In this document: in pieces, positions 62,814 through 64,000 of the stretch
Layout of the letters: every line of letters begins with the position of its first letter
Position numbering within the stretch: position 1 is the first letter of the stretch
NCBI RefSeq assembly: GCF_025506355.1
Contig: NZ_JANZYP010000013.1
Location: 91,442 to 155,441 of the forward strand
DNA length: 64,000 nucleotides
Direction of reading: 5' to 3'
Source: Sphaerisporangium corydalis
Lineage (GTDB): Bacteria > Actinomycetota > Actinomycetes > Streptosporangiales > Streptosporangiaceae
The notes under the pieces: model-generated
The model's database searches: none
Told to the model about the DNA's origin: nothing
The model's input: the letters and a program-made list of their open reading frames with translations, nothing else
Translations under genes and position numbers: made by a program

Positions 62814-64000
62814 GTGTCGTCATCGCGGACCGTCTCGTGGGTGTCGTCGATCCTCTACGGCGCGGTGCTCGTCTCGGGCGTCTACTACGACCTCGCCCAC
62901 CTTGGCCACGACCCGGGCCGGTTCGGCCCCCTGCCGTCCCTGGCGGGGCTGCTCGCGGGCATCGCGTCGCTGTTCGCCCTCGACCTGATCGAGCGCCGGC
63001 GCCACCCGGTCCGCACGCCGCCCCGTACCGCCGTGCTCCTGCTCTGCCTGCGGCTCCTGCTGTTCGTCACGGTGGCCGCGCTGGACGGCTCCGGCCTGTC
63101 CAGAATCCTGCTGGTATTGGTGCCCTTCACCGCGTACTTCGCGTTCGGCCGGAAGGTCAGCGTGGCGTCGGCCGTCGTCTGCGTGGGGGTCGTGATCGCG
63201 GGCTACCGGCTGACGGTCCCGCGCTGGTATGCGGACCCCGCCACCATCTCCGACCTTCTCATGATCTGCGTGGGCCTGGTCCTCACCGTGACCATGGCGG
63301 CGGTGGCCGTGGGGGAGCGGGAGGGCCGTGCGAGGCTGGAGCAGGCCAACATTCGGCTGTCCGCCTACGCCGAGCAGGTCGCCGAGCTGTCGGCCACGGC
63401 CGAACGCGTCCGGGTGGCCCGTGACATCCACGACGGCCTCGGCCACCATCTCACCGCGATCTCGGTCCTCCTGGAGAAGGCCGCCGCCTTCGGCGACCGG
63501 GATCCCGCCGTCGCGGACCAGGCCCTCGCCGACGCCCGCGCCTCGACGCGCAGCGCCCTGGAAGACGTACGGCGATCGGTCCGTACCCTCCGCACCCCCG
63601 AGAGCACCCGCACCCTGGCCGAGTCGCTCGCCGACCTGGTGCGCAACATGGACGACCCCGAGCTCGCCATCACCCTCGAGGTGGCCGGCGAGGAGACCGG
63701 CCACGACGCCAAGGCGCGCGGCACCCTGTACCGGGCCGCCCAGGAAGCGCTCACGAACGTACGGCGCCACGCGCACGCCGGCCGGGTCTCGGTACGCCTG
63801 ACCTTCGACGACGAGCAGGCGCGGCTCGTCGTCACCGACGACGGGCGCGGCCTTGGAGGGCGGACGGAGGGTTTCGGCCTGCTGGGCATGCGCGAGCGAG
63901 TCCACCTCGCCGGCGGCCACCTGGCCCTCACCAACCTCGACCGACCATCCACCGGCACCCGCCTGACCATAACCATCCCCCGCCCCCCACCACCCACCCC
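62814..64000 (+). CDS. NarL-type sensor histidine kinase (partial, cut by window end)
   Basis: The frame from GTG 62814 stays open to the window edge (at least 395 codons). About five N-terminal hydrophobic segments form the sensor. A HisKA_3 domain follows with the phosphoacceptor His206 in RVARDIHDGLGHHL. The ATPase part shows the N box QEALTNVRRHA, DDGRGLGG and GFGLLGMRERV. It autophosphorylates and passes phosphate to a LuxR/NarL-type regulator, probably encoded just beyond the edge. Translation is probably leaderless (TACCCT 6 nt upstream). Confidence 0.9.
   Translation, partial: MSSSRTVSWVSSILYGAVLVSGVYYDLAHLGHDPGRFGPLPSLAGLLAGIASLFALDLIERRRHPVRTPPRTAVLLLCLRLLLFVTVAALDGSGLSRILLVLVPFTAYFAFGRKVSVASAVVCVGVVIAGYRLTVPRWYADPATISDLLMICVGLVLTVTMAAVAVGEREGRARLEQANIRLSAYAEQVAELSATAERVRVARDIHDGLGHHLTAISVLLEKAAAFGDRDPAVADQALADARASTRSALEDVRRSVRTLRTPESTRTLAESLADLVRNMDDPELAITLEVAGEETGHDAKARGTLYRAAQEALTNVRRHAHAGRVSVRLTFDDEQARLVVTDDGRGLGGRTEGFGLLGMRERVHLAGGHLALTNLDRPSTGTRLTITIPRPPPPT

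Overview
The window is high-GC, densely coded DNA with many GTG and TTG starts, many 4-bp ATGA/GTGA gene overlaps and several leaderless promoters. This is a filamentous actinobacterium. The mix of recO-uppS, an actinobacterial zur/znu locus, a glycyl-tRNA synthetase, a DUF397 protein, a Trypco1 protein and trypsin-NACHT genes suggests Streptosporangiaceae (Nonomuraea-like), but that placement is inferred from gene content only. No rRNA, tRNA, CRISPR array, insertion sequence or prophage was seen.

Left part (1-14.1 kb): an orphan DUF397 protein is followed by a 2125-aa protein that joins a trypsin-like protease, a NACHT NTPase and about 35 HEAT-like repeats of 36 residues. This is the architecture of NLR-like bacterial conflict or anti-phage proteins. 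Its leader shares a 17-bp block, a Shine-Dalgarno block and a start context, at the same overall spacing, with the leader of a stand-alone Trypco1 (trypsin-co-occurring) gene 7 kb away. The two are probably parts of one system. Between them lie a 1126-aa LGFP/toroid/TPR-like protein and a tandem pair of FAD monooxygenases flanking a PPOX-type flavoprotein.

Middle (14.2-34.9 kb): an YrdB-epimerase pair behind palindromic TetR-type operators; a DUF433/PIN-like toxin-antitoxin pair; a GNAT-oxidoreductase pair; a secreted PI-PLC-like protein whose barrel is split by beta-repeats; a variant leucine-rich-repeat protein with a Cys cluster; an amide-use locus (formamidase, APC permease, AmiC-like sensor, MarR regulator); a PhoD phosphatase; arginine catabolism (ddaH-rocD) with an Lrp regulator; an ABC-2 exporter; and a CDP-alcohol phosphatidyltransferase operon.

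Housekeeping part (34.9-47.1 kb): recO, uppS, DUF5685, a CGNR regulator, the znuACB-zur operon with a clear Zur box over its -35 element, glyS, a secreted amidase and a DUF3152 metalloprotease-like protein.

Right part (47.2-60.5 kb): a five-gene minus-strand cluster, DUF4132 protein - 1693-aa protein - MoxR AAA+ ATPase - DUF5682/VWA protein - SWIM zinc-finger protein, tied by 4-bp overlaps at three junctions. It resembles the poorly understood enterobacterial yeh/molR locus. The window ends with a TauE/SafE exporter (with a possible coupled 49-aa leader ORF), a membrane protein and a NarL-type sensor kinase cut by the right edge.
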